Assembly (NCBI GenBank): GCA_023392075.1 | Contig: JAEVZU010000022.1 | Coordinates: 1 to 64,000 of the forward strand | From: Bacillota bacterium | Lineage (GTDB): Bacteria > Bacillota > Clostridia > Acetivibrionales > DSM-1351 | Reading direction: 5' to 3' | Length of the DNA stretch: 64,000 nt | Shown: in pieces, positions 24,795 through 33,509 of the stretch | How the letters are laid out: every line of letters begins with the position of its first letter | Position numbering within the stretch: position 1 is the stretch's first letter | Notes under the pieces: model-generated | What the model was told of the DNA's origin: nothing | The model's input: the letters and a program-made list of their open reading frames with translations, nothing else | Databases searched by the model: none | Translations under genes and position numbers: made by a program

Positions 24795-24813
24795 CGTATC
24801 TCGTCCTCCTTAA

Positions 24814-25206
24814 TTAATATGGCACTTCATCCTGCAGGTAAATACCTACATTTCTAAGGTCAGCATCCAAAGTTGTTGGAGCCCCATTCACACCGAAAAT
24901 GAGAGCATCACGGTTGAAGGTACCTGTTTTATAACATGTTGCAATTACATCAGCCGCAGCAGTGTCAATGCTATTTTCAGCAAGAATAAACGAAGCCACT
25001 TTTGATCCGTCGGATGCATTTGCATCACATAGCAATCCTTTGCCCGATGCTGTTATAATTCCGATAACCGATCCCCGGGCCAGAACTCCCTGACCACTCT
25101 TGATTGTCACACCTTCTATTAAGACTGCAACATCATACCCGGCAATTAGCTTATCAGGATCATTAACTCCCGGTACTGAATAACCTCCCATTCCTTCTCT
25201 AATCAT
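24814..25206 (-). CDS. Head decoration protein (lambda gpD-like)
   Basis: 130 residues. LIEGVTIKSGQGVLARGSVI-type strands and ATCYKTGTFNRDALIFG match the HDPD decoration family that caps the trimers of lambda-like capsids. The start overlaps the protease stop (TAATG). Confidence 0.88.
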   Translation of the reverse strand: MIREGMGGYSVPGVNDPDKLIAGYDVAVLIEGVTIKSGQGVLARGSVIGIITASGKGLLCDANASDGSKVASFILAENSIDTAAADVIATCYKTGTFNRDALIFGVNGAPTTLDADLRNVGIYLQDEVPY

Positions 25207-25619
25207 TATTTTTCACCTCTTCTCATTCTATCGAACCTGGCACCAGCTGATAAAACCATATCATCAATTGACTTTGGCTTATCGTTTACCGGTATTCCTA
25301 TACCGGAAGGTACTGCACCTACCAGCGCTGTACCAGAATTCTGAACATCAGTCTGAACATTATTCAAATACTGCTGTCCAAGTTGTCCATCTTTCTGAAT
25401 CGCTTCAAAAGCCAAGTCTTTTGCATTCATCGGCTGCTCAAATTTGGCTTTGTTGACCAGCGCAGGATCAATATTGTTTGAGATTTTTTCAATATCTTTT
25501 ATCCTGGCTCTTTCCTCCCTTGCACCTTCTGATATACCCTCATTTTTTGCCGCAGCCTTGACCTGTGCGACAAGCTCAGGGTACATTCCTTCCAATTCCT
25601 GTACGTTTTTAGGATCCAT
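25206..25619 (-). CDS. Nested in-frame scaffold protein (lambda Nu3-like)
   Basis: An internal ATG at 25619 in the protease frame has a strong site, GGAAGGCGAGGG, 7 nt upstream, and starts MDPKNVQELEGMYPELVAQV. The resulting 137-residue peptide is helical, charged and covers the C-terminal third of the protease, as lambda Nu3 does within gene C. Inferred from the ribosome binding site and the family precedent. Confidence 0.65.
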   Translation of the reverse strand: MDPKNVQELEGMYPELVAQVKAAAKNEGISEGAREERARIKDIEKISNNIDPALVNKAKFEQPMNAKDLAFEAIQKDGQLGQQYLNNVQTDVQNSGTALVGAVPSGIGIPVNDKPKSIDDMVLSAGARFDRMRRGEK

Positions 25620-26405
25620 TGTTAAACCCTCGCCTTCCTTATTATTTTTATTTTGACCAGGTTGAGACTGTGGAGCCGCTCCCTGTGGCAAACTTTGTTT
25701 TTGTGTAGCAGCAATCTCAAAGAAATTTTTCATTGTGTCTGATGCTGCCATCTCAATAGCCAAGCGATTAAATGAACAATTCATAGTATTGCTGATTCCG
25801 GTATCAGTTTCCTGGGTTTCCGAATACAACATGCCGGTAGCAAACCCTTCCTGAATGGTGGTTCTAGCCCCCCAGTATGTTTCATCGTCCATTAAAGCTG
25901 AGATTTTGTCCCTAGATAAGCCCGTAGCTGATTCATAAATATTGATGATCGACTCCTTGACCTCATCCAAAATGTCAGCAGCCTTTCGTAAATCAGAAGC
26001 ATAACCTTGAGCACCTGAAAGAGGATTATGCATCATATGTATGGCACCTGGGCTCATTAGCCTCTTATCGCCTGCCGCATATGGAAGAGTGGCTGCACTC
26101 ATAACCTTACTATCACCGATAGTTGTTATCTTCGCACCGGTCTTTTTATGCTCCATCAAAGCATTATAAATACCAATAGCAGCAAAAACACTTCCACCAT
26201 AGCTGTCAATCCACACCGAAATGTCCTTCCCTGAATACTTTGTAAGTTCTCTTCTGAATGCGTTCGGCGATGCTACCGGAATTCCAAACCATTCATAGAT
26301 CCAGGCATTCTCTGTGTCTATGAAGTTTCCCTGAAGCCTCAGCTCAACAGATTCCTTTTTTGTTTCTGTCGCTGCATTGTAAATAAAATTCCAAAACTTA
26401 CTCAT
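25206..26405 (-). CDS. Head maturation protease (ClpP/S14-like) with C-terminal scaffold region
   Basis: 399 residues. The N-terminal 200 residues are a ClpP fold: VWIDSYGGSVFAAIGIYNAL, then DSKVMSAATLPYAAG with the likely nucleophile Ser, and AIHMMHNPLSGAQGYASDL with the likely catalytic His. A Gln/Pro-rich linker at about 240-260 leads to a helical scaffold segment. Cleaves scaffold and itself during capsid maturation. The start overlaps the portal stop by 8 bp. Confidence 0.92.
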   Translation of the reverse strand: MSKFWNFIYNAATETKKESVELRLQGNFIDTENAWIYEWFGIPVASPNAFRRELTKYSGKDISVWIDSYGGSVFAAIGIYNALMEHKKTGAKITTIGDSKVMSAATLPYAAGDKRLMSPGAIHMMHNPLSGAQGYASDLRKAADILDEVKESIINIYESATGLSRDKISALMDDETYWGARTTIQEGFATGMLYSETQETDTGISNTMNCSFNRLAIEMAASDTMKNFFEIAATQKQSLPQGAAPQSQPGQNKNNKEGEGLTMDPKNVQELEGMYPELVAQVKAAAKNEGISEGAREERARIKDIEKISNNIDPALVNKAKFEQPMNAKDLAFEAIQKDGQLGQQYLNNVQTDVQNSGTALVGAVPSGIGIPVNDKPKSIDDMVLSAGARFDRMRRGEK

Positions 26406-28035
26406 TTGATTCTTGCCCCCCTTGATTTAAAGGCTGAATGCCCTTAAGTAGCTCATTTTCCTTCTTAATTTGATTTATATTGTCATCCCAGTTTCCGCCG
26501 GTGAGCTCAATCGTTTCCCTCTCTCTCGTGGAGAAACCGTTGTCCACCCTGAGCTTTGCTGCGTTGACTTCCTTCACAGGATCTATTTGTCCTGGAGAAG
26601 GGCCAATCCATTCAGCTCCACACCAGGCTTTTCGGATTGCAGGATCATTAAAGAAACCAGGTGCGCTAATTCTTCCACGAGCAACAGATTCAGACAACCA
26701 AATCACATAGATAGGCTGCGTAAAATCATTTGAAAACCAGGTTCTTTTCATTTTGAACGCTTTCCAAGCTTCCAGGAGTGATGCCCTTGAAGCTGAATAG
26801 CTGGCCATAAAAGATTTTGTCAGTAGTTCAAACGGTATTTCAAGTGATGCACCAATGTATTTTGCAAGAGCTGTCACGAAAGGATCAAATCCGCTCGCTG
26901 GTCTTTTAGGATCTGCAATAACTACATCCTCACCATCATCCAAAACATTTACGGTACCCGGTCCCAGTTCATATGAATTAGGATCATCATCAACCTTTTC
27001 ACTTTCGGAATATGTATCTGTAAAATCAAAATCATTACCCGAATCATTTTGTTTTATAAATACAGTAAAAAAAGCTGTGACTACTGCTGCCATCAGCTCT
27101 GCTTCAGTGTACCTAGTTATCTGTTTCAAGGTTTCAATAACCGGTGCCAAGAAGGGAACCCCCCTATACTGTTCACACCGTTCTGACTCCATAAGTTGCA
27201 ATATATTAGGATTGCCAGTCAGTTCACTTTTGGCTTCAACACGCTGCCAAACTTTCTTTGAACCTTTAAAATTGCTATTTGGATACTGGTTGCAAATATG
27301 ATAGGCAACAACTTTTCCCTCAGTGTCCACTTCAACCCCATTGTAAATTGAATTACCATTATCAGCAGTGCCTACTGTTTGCATCGGAGCCGTATAAAAG
27401 CTTGTCTTAAGGGCTTTGTTAGCGTCAGGAGTACTGATCCTGTCAGCCTCTATCAAGTGGATCCTCAATCCATAAGGCATAAATGGCGTAGGCTTCTTAT
27501 GTTTAATAATTGCCCAGCCATCTCCGTTTTCAAGCCAACTCTTTAATGCAAGTTGCTGAAGTTCATAGAAATTATTTATACCGATAGCATCACACCAGTT
27601 TTCATCAGCCCAGAGGGAAAATTCACGTTCAATATTTTTCTCCCAGGAATCTGCCTGCTCCTGAGTAAGCCCTAAAAAATTGAAATCAATCTTACTCTTA
27701 AGCTTCAGGCCAGCTCCAACAACATTTGTTCTCGTCGTTTTTATCGCTGATGTTGCAATAGGAGCATTCATAGATAGATCCCTTGAGCGCTGTCTTAATA
27801 GATTAAGATTACTATCAATGTCCTCCTGAGGGGTTTTACTGTTTGCAGTCCATCCCTTCAAGGCCTTTTTAGACCGGCTTGCTCCACCTTCCGAGTAACC
27901 GGAATTGACAAACTCCTTTACAGATCTTACTCTGAGTTTTGCTATTTGCTCATTCGCCTTTGCCTGTGCAATTTCAGCCCTTGCCTTGGCCTCAACTGCT
28001 TTTATTTTTAACTCTTCTGCTGAAAGTTTTTGCAC
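26398..28035 (-). CDS. Portal protein (lambda gpB family)
   Basis: 545 residues. NSKTPQEDIDSNLNLLRQRS, NAPIATSAIKTTRTNVVGAG and EREFSLWADENWCDAIGINN are classic for lambda-type portals; SYSASRASLLEAWKAFKMKR and WLSESVARGRI follow. Twelve copies form the DNA gate at the head vertex. The first 50 residues are charged coiled coil (AEELKIKAVEAKARAEIAQA), unusual but seen in Gram-positive members. Confidence 0.95.
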   Translation of the reverse strand: MQKLSAEELKIKAVEAKARAEIAQAKANEQIAKLRVRSVKEFVNSGYSEGGASRSKKALKGWTANSKTPQEDIDSNLNLLRQRSRDLSMNAPIATSAIKTTRTNVVGAGLKLKSKIDFNFLGLTQEQADSWEKNIEREFSLWADENWCDAIGINNFYELQQLALKSWLENGDGWAIIKHKKPTPFMPYGLRIHLIEADRISTPDANKALKTSFYTAPMQTVGTADNGNSIYNGVEVDTEGKVVAYHICNQYPNSNFKGSKKVWQRVEAKSELTGNPNILQLMESERCEQYRGVPFLAPVIETLKQITRYTEAELMAAVVTAFFTVFIKQNDSGNDFDFTDTYSESEKVDDDPNSYELGPGTVNVLDDGEDVVIADPKRPASGFDPFVTALAKYIGASLEIPFELLTKSFMASYSASRASLLEAWKAFKMKRTWFSNDFTQPIYVIWLSESVARGRISAPGFFNDPAIRKAWCGAEWIGPSPGQIDPVKEVNAAKLRVDNGFSTRERETIELTGGNWDDNINQIKKENELLKGIQPLNQGGQESNE

Positions 28036-28055
28036 TATACCTCACCTCTATCCGG

Positions 28056-28280
28056 TTACTGATCCCGTGGAGTTATCCTGAAGGCTTTTCGCTTCCCTCC
28101 AGATTTTATCTTTTCAACTTCACGTTTCCAAAATTTTATTTGCTCACGTATCTGGTACAAATTTGCCCTGTCCAATCTTCTGCCATTAATTTGATATGAC
28201 TGCCCTGTAGCAACTGCAATTTCAGCCTGCAGCCAAATATTCAAATGATTTTGCGCTTCCTGCAATGCCCATACGCCCAA
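28056..28280 (-). CDS. Small head-joining protein (gpW position, DUF6148-like)
   Basis: 74 residues from TTG 28280; the GTG three codons earlier touches the GAGAGG site and is badly spaced. ALQEAQNHLNIWLQAEIAVATGQSY and LDRANLYQIREQIKFWKREV match the gpW-like/DUF6148 pattern. Lies between terminase and portal genes like lambda gpW. Start uncertain by a few codons. Confidence 0.75.
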   Translation of the reverse strand: MGVWALQEAQNHLNIWLQAEIAVATGQSYQINGRRLDRANLYQIREQIKFWKREVEKIKSGGKRKAFRITPRDQ

Positions 28281-28297
28281 TTCAATCACCCTCTCTT

Positions 28298-30184
28298 TTA
28301 ATAATCATCTGTTTTTTTTACGCATCCCTTACGTTTTTTAGGCCTATTCTGTGTATTTGAACCATTACCAGGGGAGCCTGATGAGGCTGCATTTAACCGT
28401 TTTTCCAAGACATCAAAATTGGGTTTTAATATTTCCATTGCAGCCTGGGCGTAATTCCGGGTGTCAAATGCTTCATTTCGAATATGCTCAGAGGTTTTCT
28501 GCCACACATAACGAAGCACACCATTTCTTTTCTGAAGTACTTGATGTTCTGAAAGTAATCCTCGAAAATAATCTCTGTCATATCCCCTGGAAGTAAGCAC
28601 CTCACCTGTTTCTGTATCGATGTCTTCTTCAGGAAAATGCATGAATCGTGGCCCAACCGTTTTCTCTTTAAGAGCAGATATAATATTGGTTTTCCCTTCA
28701 TCAACACCAAGAATGATGAGCAAACAATTTTCTTTGTTTTTCCTGCTCAGTTTATGTATTAGCGGGATCCCGGGACCGCCTTGACCTTTCACAGCGAAAA
28801 TCCTTCTGTGCTGATTCTTTTTACAGTATTTATATACCGCCGTAGTATGATGTCCTCCGGAATCCACACAGGTGCAGGCAATTTTTAAACCTTTTCCGTC
28901 TGCAAATCTGAATATTCTATTAAGTCTTTCATCGAGCATATCCCATGTTGCCGGATCATCCGGATCACCAATAACCATTCCATACTCGATACCCCAGGTT
29001 TCCTTCTCTTTTCCCCACCCTACAATTTCATATTCCAGCCGGTCATCCTGGGTATCCACTCCACAGGTGAGAAGCAGCACTCCTTCATGTAGATCAGCAT
29101 CGTATTTTTCGCGTCGACTTAAAAGCTTATCCTCATCATCGACGTCAAGCTTTTCCTTCCATGGCAGTCCGAACAATGTATTGATAACAACCTGAAGCTT
29201 CTGCGGATCCTTTTTTGCTTCCAGCCATTCCTTTATGATTGCCGCCCAGCTGTACCATGGCGAGTAAAACGCATTTATGTGAAAACTTCTCGTACCAACA
29301 ATTTGAGGATTATCCGCTATCCATTTTCCGGGCTGACGTTTCCATGTCTGCTCATCAAAGCTATGAAGACAGCTGGGACATTTAAACTTCGCATCCCAAA
29401 CTTCTGCCACTTTATCTGTAATCCATCTATGCTCAAACTTGATACCATAAAAATTTAGAAAAGCATGCTCTCCGCAGTGAGGGCATGCTAAATTCCACTT
29501 TTCCTGTGTACCTTTTAAGTACTCTGTTGCAATACTACTTGCCCCTTCAAGGGTAGGAGTAGAAACCATTATCGTCTTCCAGTTCCTAAAAGTCATTTGC
29601 CTTTTACTGGCCAGTGCTATCGGATCGCCCTCTGCAGTATCTTTAAAAGCATCAACCTCATCAAATACCAATATGCGCATTGGCCTTGATCTTAAATCGG
29701 CCGGCGAATTGGCACCAGTAATAACAATTAATCCTCCAGGAAATTTTTTATGATAAGTTGAATTATCACCATCCCTGAGCTTTGGATCTCCAACCTTTGC
29801 TGCTAAAACCGATATGTCTCTGATCATTGGAGCCAGTCTATCACGGCTCCAATCTTTTGCAAGCGGATCCTTATTGGGCAAGATTAGCATCATTGGTCCC
29901 GGATCCTGGTCTATATGATAACCGATGATGATTTTTTCAACGGTAGTTTTACCTATTTGGGCACTTGTCATGAACACAACTGTATGCGTTTCAGGATCGC
30001 TTAAAGCATCCATCATTTCTATCTGGTATGGCGCTCTATCTATATTGAACTTGCCAGGTTCTGAAGAATCCTCTGTGGAAAGAATAAAGTTTTTTTCTGC
30101 CCATTCACTATATTTTAATTTTGATAGCGGCTGCCAGGCCTTGCAAAGCTTACTAAACAGTTTCGCAGTATTAGATTTAATCAT
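28298..30184 (-). CDS. Terminase large subunit (GpA family)
   Basis: 628 residues. Walker A-like MTSAQIGKTTVEKIIIG, Walker B ILVFDEVDAF, then a zinc-ribbon-like set (CPHCGEHAF, CPSC), and the nuclease part LLTCGVDTQDDRLEYEIVGW with its acidic residues. It pumps phage DNA into the prohead and cuts it. The lambda GpA type suggests cos packaging; the cos site itself was not identified. Confidence 0.96.
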   Translation of the reverse strand: MIKSNTAKLFSKLCKAWQPLSKLKYSEWAEKNFILSTEDSSEPGKFNIDRAPYQIEMMDALSDPETHTVVFMTSAQIGKTTVEKIIIGYHIDQDPGPMMLILPNKDPLAKDWSRDRLAPMIRDISVLAAKVGDPKLRDGDNSTYHKKFPGGLIVITGANSPADLRSRPMRILVFDEVDAFKDTAEGDPIALASKRQMTFRNWKTIMVSTPTLEGASSIATEYLKGTQEKWNLACPHCGEHAFLNFYGIKFEHRWITDKVAEVWDAKFKCPSCLHSFDEQTWKRQPGKWIADNPQIVGTRSFHINAFYSPWYSWAAIIKEWLEAKKDPQKLQVVINTLFGLPWKEKLDVDDEDKLLSRREKYDADLHEGVLLLTCGVDTQDDRLEYEIVGWGKEKETWGIEYGMVIGDPDDPATWDMLDERLNRIFRFADGKGLKIACTCVDSGGHHTTAVYKYCKKNQHRRIFAVKGQGGPGIPLIHKLSRKNKENCLLIILGVDEGKTNIISALKEKTVGPRFMHFPEEDIDTETGEVLTSRGYDRDYFRGLLSEHQVLQKRNGVLRYVWQKTSEHIRNEAFDTRNYAQAAMEILKPNFDVLEKRLNAASSGSPGNGSNTQNRPKKRKGCVKKTDDY

Positions 30185-30719
30185 CTATATCATCCTTTAG
30201 AGCTTCTTCATGTTCAAAGAGTTCAGGAGAGTATTCTGCTAATTCATTAAGTGCTTCCTCAATCATTTTGTTTAAAACATTTTCAATTGCATTTATATCC
30301 TTTCGTCCTACAACCAAGTCAGCAGCTTTTGCCGGCAAAGCAATAAGCTTCATTTTTGCCTTTGTAATCATATCAGTCATTATTTCTTCAACATCGGTTC
30401 CCAAATGCAGTTCACCTTTCATGATTCTAAGCTGCAGCTCTGCCTTCTCACGTTTTGCCTTTTCGAGGAGGGCGTGTTCATTATCATAACTTAGTTTGAC
30501 TTCCTTACCCTCGTTATTGCTTGAATTGACCTGTTCTCTTAAATATCCACAGTAGCGTCTTGTGCATTCGAAAAGGTCAAATTTTCCTCTGGCCACTTCC
30601 GAAATTATACCCTCTTCTCGGAGCTGTCTGATTCTTCTATCAGTAAGGCCCCAACAGTTACCTAAAATTATACTGTTTACTATGGTTACATCAGTTTTTC
30701 CATTGCCATTTTTCCCCAT
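30177..30719 (-). CDS. Terminase small subunit (Nu1-like DNA-packaging protein)
   Basis: 180 residues from ATG 30719, with AGGTGAATTTG upstream. ILGNCWGLTDRRIRQLREEGII is a winged helix-turn-helix of the Nu1/MerR kind, followed by a long helical region (EKAKREKAELQLRIMKGELH) and an acidic C-terminus. Overlaps the large subunit gene by 8 bp. First gene of the late operon. Confidence 0.85.
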   Translation of the reverse strand: MGKNGNGKTDVTIVNSIILGNCWGLTDRRIRQLREEGIISEVARGKFDLFECTRRYCGYLREQVNSSNNEGKEVKLSYDNEHALLEKAKREKAELQLRIMKGELHLGTDVEEIMTDMITKAKMKLIALPAKAADLVVGRKDINAIENVLNKMIEEALNELAEYSPELFEHEEALKDDIDD

Positions 30720-30944
30720 CAAATTCACCTACCTTTTATGCATTTTCCAGGAAGGAAGTGCCTGTATATTTTGTTGCCATACTTTTGAGATTTCGGGGAT
30801 CGCGAGCACCGCAAGCCTTTTTGAGTTCCTAGAAGTACCTTTTGCCCTATAAGATATTGTTTTTGAGCAACAAAAAAGAGATTATCTTTCGATATCTCCT
30901 TCAATGTGTATTTATATCACAATAAGACTTAAATCATCTGTATG
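30720..30944. other. Gap before the late operon, no gene seen
   Basis: 225 bp between the SIR2-type gene and the terminase. It is the likely place for the late promoter and for cos, but no certain signal was found. Confidence 0.4.
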
Positions 30945-32075
30945 CTATTTAACAAACCAAGGCATAAAATTCCTTTTAATTACCTTATGTCCTTTTTGCA
31001 TAATATACATCTCTAATTCACTTGGAATTTTTGGATTTACAATATAAAATTCAATTTTTCTATCTTCTAAAAGATCTACAAGTAAATTGACTTCTTCCCT
31101 GTCTGCAGGTGAATAGTTAAATCCAGCAATTATAAACACATCAATATCATTTACTATTTTTCTATAATGATCATAACATTTGCTTACCCACTTTAAATCT
31201 TTTTGTTCATTTCTAAATAGTGGTGGAATAATATCGGGTTGAAGCCTTCCATTGGTCCATTTCCGTTTTGGTAATGCATATACTGCGTCATTTACTTCAC
31301 AACCTACCATTGTTAATGTTGAAACTTGTTCTAAGCTATAATCGCCATTACCAATATCGAACTCAAGTGATCCATGAGGTTTTAGTATTGTAATCCCATC
31401 TGAATTTGATTCTTCTTCACAGCCTATTCTTTTATATTTATTACCTAGAAATTTAATTGTGTTCTCAACAACAATGTCATAATTAAAAGATATTATACAA
31501 CTAATGTTTGATAAGTTCTGTTCAAACCATTTGGTCCACTTCCATTCATATAAATTACGTCTAGTGATTTGATTATCAATTTCCTTTTGCATTAATGCAT
31601 AACTAATAGCAAGAAACCTTTTAATATTAACCACTTTATTTTCATATTCTCCAACCATATCTTCATATTCTCTAACTAATTTATAAATTTCATCATCTGA
31701 ACCTGGAATATTTTTAAATCTTTCTATTTCTTTTTCATACAATGGTCTTTTTTCATTTACTTGCATTTTATTATTAATTATATAATCTCTTATGGCATAA
31801 AAATGATTGCTGTATCTTTCTGCTAAAGGTAAAAGTTCATCTTTAATAATTTTTATATTATTAAAAATAGAGTAATCAATTACTTGAGATTTAAATCGAG
31901 ACAGAGGCAATGAGGATTCTAAATTTGTAATTTGTAAGTCATTAATGAAATCTATTGTTAATCCGTTTCCAACAAGTAAGCAAATATTTTTGTAACTATA
32001 AGTTGAATTTAAGCAGCACTTTTTAAATTTTTTAGTGCTTCCACATATACACATATCATTTAGACCAACTTTCAT
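30945..32075 (-). CDS. SEC-C zinc motif fused to a SIR2-like domain, candidate defence NADase
   Basis: 376 residues from ATG 32075 (GGGGGTG 6 nt upstream). Residues 3-21 hold a SEC-C zinc motif, DMCICGSTKKFKKCCL (C-x-C-x(8)-CC). The rest is SIR2-like: CLLVGNGLTIDF (nucleotide-binding loop), IISFNYDIVVENT (NYD), LKPHGSLEF (catalytic His) and VFIIAGFNYSPADREEVN near the C-terminus. SIR2-like domains of this kind break down NAD in anti-phage systems such as Thoeris and the DSR proteins. The gene is AT-rich, single, and placed between the early and late phage operons with a terminator on its upstream side. Defence function is inference; domain calls are from motifs. Confidence 0.75.
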   Translation of the reverse strand: MKVGLNDMCICGSTKKFKKCCLNSTYSYKNICLLVGNGLTIDFINDLQITNLESSLPLSRFKSQVIDYSIFNNIKIIKDELLPLAERYSNHFYAIRDYIINNKMQVNEKRPLYEKEIERFKNIPGSDDEIYKLVREYEDMVGEYENKVVNIKRFLAISYALMQKEIDNQITRRNLYEWKWTKWFEQNLSNISCIISFNYDIVVENTIKFLGNKYKRIGCEEESNSDGITILKPHGSLEFDIGNGDYSLEQVSTLTMVGCEVNDAVYALPKRKWTNGRLQPDIIPPLFRNEQKDLKWVSKCYDHYRKIVNDIDVFIIAGFNYSPADREEVNLLVDLLEDRKIEFYIVNPKIPSELEMYIMQKGHKVIKRNFMPWFVK

Positions 32076-32138
32076 TTTCAACACCCCCTTTTCTCATATT
32101 TCTATATGAAAATGAGAATTCCTGCAAAATAAGCAGCA

Positions 32139-32166
32139 AAAAGGGAGTTAGTATCCGTCTAACCCC
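32139..32166 (-). terminator. Strong terminator upstream of the SIR2-type gene
   Basis: Minus strand GGGGGTTAG-(7 nt)-CTAACTCCC with five T after it. It stops the early operon, so the SIR2-type gene needs its own promoter in the short gap or relies on leakage. Confidence 0.85.
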
Positions 32167-32303
32167 CTGACACGCTATGCATACTGCATCTGGCTGCTTT
32201 CGTGTGCTGTTAATGTAGTCCCTTTGATATTAAGTTTTATTGAGTATAAAAAATACCCTCTATATATAGGTCAAAAAAGGCCCTTTTGACAACCATAAAT
32301 GGT
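32167..32303. other. Short non-coding stretch with small inverted repeats
   Basis: GCACACG...CGTGTC and AACCATAAATGGTT are short inverted repeats downstream of the sigma-like gene. They may belong to a processed 3' end or a small RNA. No gene was seen. Confidence 0.3.
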
Positions 32304-32621
32304 TTACAATTTTAAAAATATTTTTATTTTTTTTAATTTATCTCTTGCTTGGCTTACTGTCTTATGTACCGCTTGTCTGCTTATCCCTAAGTCTACAGCT
32401 ATTTGTGCAGCACTTTTATTCTCTATGTAGTACAATTCAACAATTTGCTTTTGCCTATCAGTTAAGGAGAACTCCATCGCAATGCTCAACAACTCCTTCA
32501 TCCTCCTGACCTTATCCACATTAGTTGCAGGATTATCCATCCCAGGACCAAGGGTATACAATCCTGCAAGATTATCTCTGATTAAGTGTGAATGCCTCAC
32601 TTCTCCACCAACCCCTGTCAT
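32304..32621 (-). CDS. Sigma-70 region 4-like regulator, likely late-gene activator
   Basis: 105 residues from ATG 32621. The C-terminal half, SLTDRQKQIVELYYIENKSA and QIAVDLGISRQAVHKTVSQA, is a sigma region 4/ArpU-like helix-turn-helix. No region 2 is present, so it is not a full sigma factor. The last gene of the early operon and the nearest upstream to the packaging genes, a usual place for the activator of late transcription in Firmicutes phages. Confidence 0.8.
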   Translation of the reverse strand: MTGVGGEVRHSHLIRDNLAGLYTLGPGMDNPATNVDKVRRMKELLSIAMEFSLTDRQKQIVELYYIENKSAAQIAVDLGISRQAVHKTVSQARDKLKKIKIFLKL

Positions 32622-32829
32622 AATAGTGTTCAACTTCCTTTGTAACTGCCTTCAAATCACTTAACATTGAATTGAGAGGCTTGAGCCTGGCCCTAATCTC
32701 CTCAATTTCCCCTTCCCTTTCCGGACTGTAATCCTGAAGAGCCAGCATCCTTTTCTCAATATTCAGTTCATCAATGCGCCTACTCAGCAGCCTGAGTGAC
32801 CACTTGTATTCTTTTGCCAGCTCCTTCAC
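32572..32829 (-). CDS. Phage protein, 85 aa, upstream of the sigma-like gene
   Basis: GTG start with GGGGGTC 5 nt upstream. ELAKEYKWSLRLLSRRIDEL and a charged helical middle (YSPEREGEIEEIRARLKPLN) suggest a small coiled coil. The 3' end overlaps the sigma-like gene. Similar small genes occur next to ArpU-type regulators; function unknown. Confidence 0.6.
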   Translation of the reverse strand: MKELAKEYKWSLRLLSRRIDELNIEKRMLALQDYSPEREGEIEEIRARLKPLNSMLSDLKAVTKEVEHYYDRGWWRSEAFTLNQR

Positions 32830-32870
32830 GATAAGACCCCCTAAAATCTTTTGTTAGAAAAATTCTTATA

Positions 32871-33239
32871 TCATGAATTAATTTTACGTGCTTCCTGCAG
32901 ATAATAATTCTTCCAGCATTCAGCATCTCTACCCATATCCTCACGATCACCCAACCGGTTTGAACAGCTTTCACACCGTTCACATTTATATTCGCCGGTT
33001 GAATCATAGGGGCAGCAACCATCTGCCGCATCTTCACAAGATTTGTCAAGAGCCTGTTGCAATACCTTTATATCATTTGGGCTTAATCCAGCATCCTCAT
33101 ATTCTGCCAATCTTTCAAAACTTTCTATAATGTACCGCAATGTATCTGGATGTGGACTTTCAACATCCTGCTCATTTTTTTTAACTTTTACAAGATAAGC
33201 CATATTATTCTTGGGACTTCTTGCAGTTAATCTATCCAT
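32871..33239 (-). CDS. Phage protein with Cys-rich C-terminal half, 122 aa
   Basis: ATG 33239 with GGGTGGGG upstream (MDRLTARSP...). It carries FERLAEYEDAGLSPNDIKVL, a motif widespread in Firmicutes phage proteins, followed by CEDAADGCCPY, CERCESCSNR and further Cys, probably one or two zinc sites. Function unknown. Confidence 0.65.
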   Translation of the reverse strand: MDRLTARSPKNNMAYLVKVKKNEQDVESPHPDTLRYIIESFERLAEYEDAGLSPNDIKVLQQALDKSCEDAADGCCPYDSTGEYKCERCESCSNRLGDREDMGRDAECWKNYYLQEARKINS

Positions 33240-33271
33240 TTTCCCCACCCTTTCAAATTTCCAAAATATGT

Positions 33272-33361
33272 TATGACGGCTAATGACGGCTGACCGCTAA
33301 GTTTTTCCTTATACTCTCTCTTATAGTATTTCTTTATATTTAGCCGTCATTAGCCGTCATA
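33272..33361. repeat. 20-bp perfect inverted repeat flanking a 50-bp AT-rich core
   Basis: TATGACGGCTAATGACGGCT at 33272-33291 and its exact reverse complement at 33342-33361. Each arm holds two copies of ATGACGGCT 10 bp apart (one helical turn). A further half-copy, AGCCGTCATG, is at 33415-33424. It lies just after the primase-helicase gene. Candidate replication origin or operator. Confidence 0.8.
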
Positions 33362-33509
33362 TAAAAGAAAATATATATATAAAAGTAGTTATGTATACTA
33401 AATCATAAAAAATTCAGCCGTCATGTAAAATATTTCTATTTACATAAATACAAAATTGTTATTATGGTAACCACTCAATAAATTTATGATTGGTTCACAT
33501 AACTATGTT

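Noticed and set aside
28426..28710. 94-codon minus-strand frame inside the terminase gene
   Set aside because: It is a second frame of the same strand within the well-supported GpA terminase gene and has no start signal.
33272..33361. CRISPR array or transcription terminator
   Set aside because: Only two arms in inverted orientation with no spacer series, and no T-run follows the stem; loop is 50 nt.
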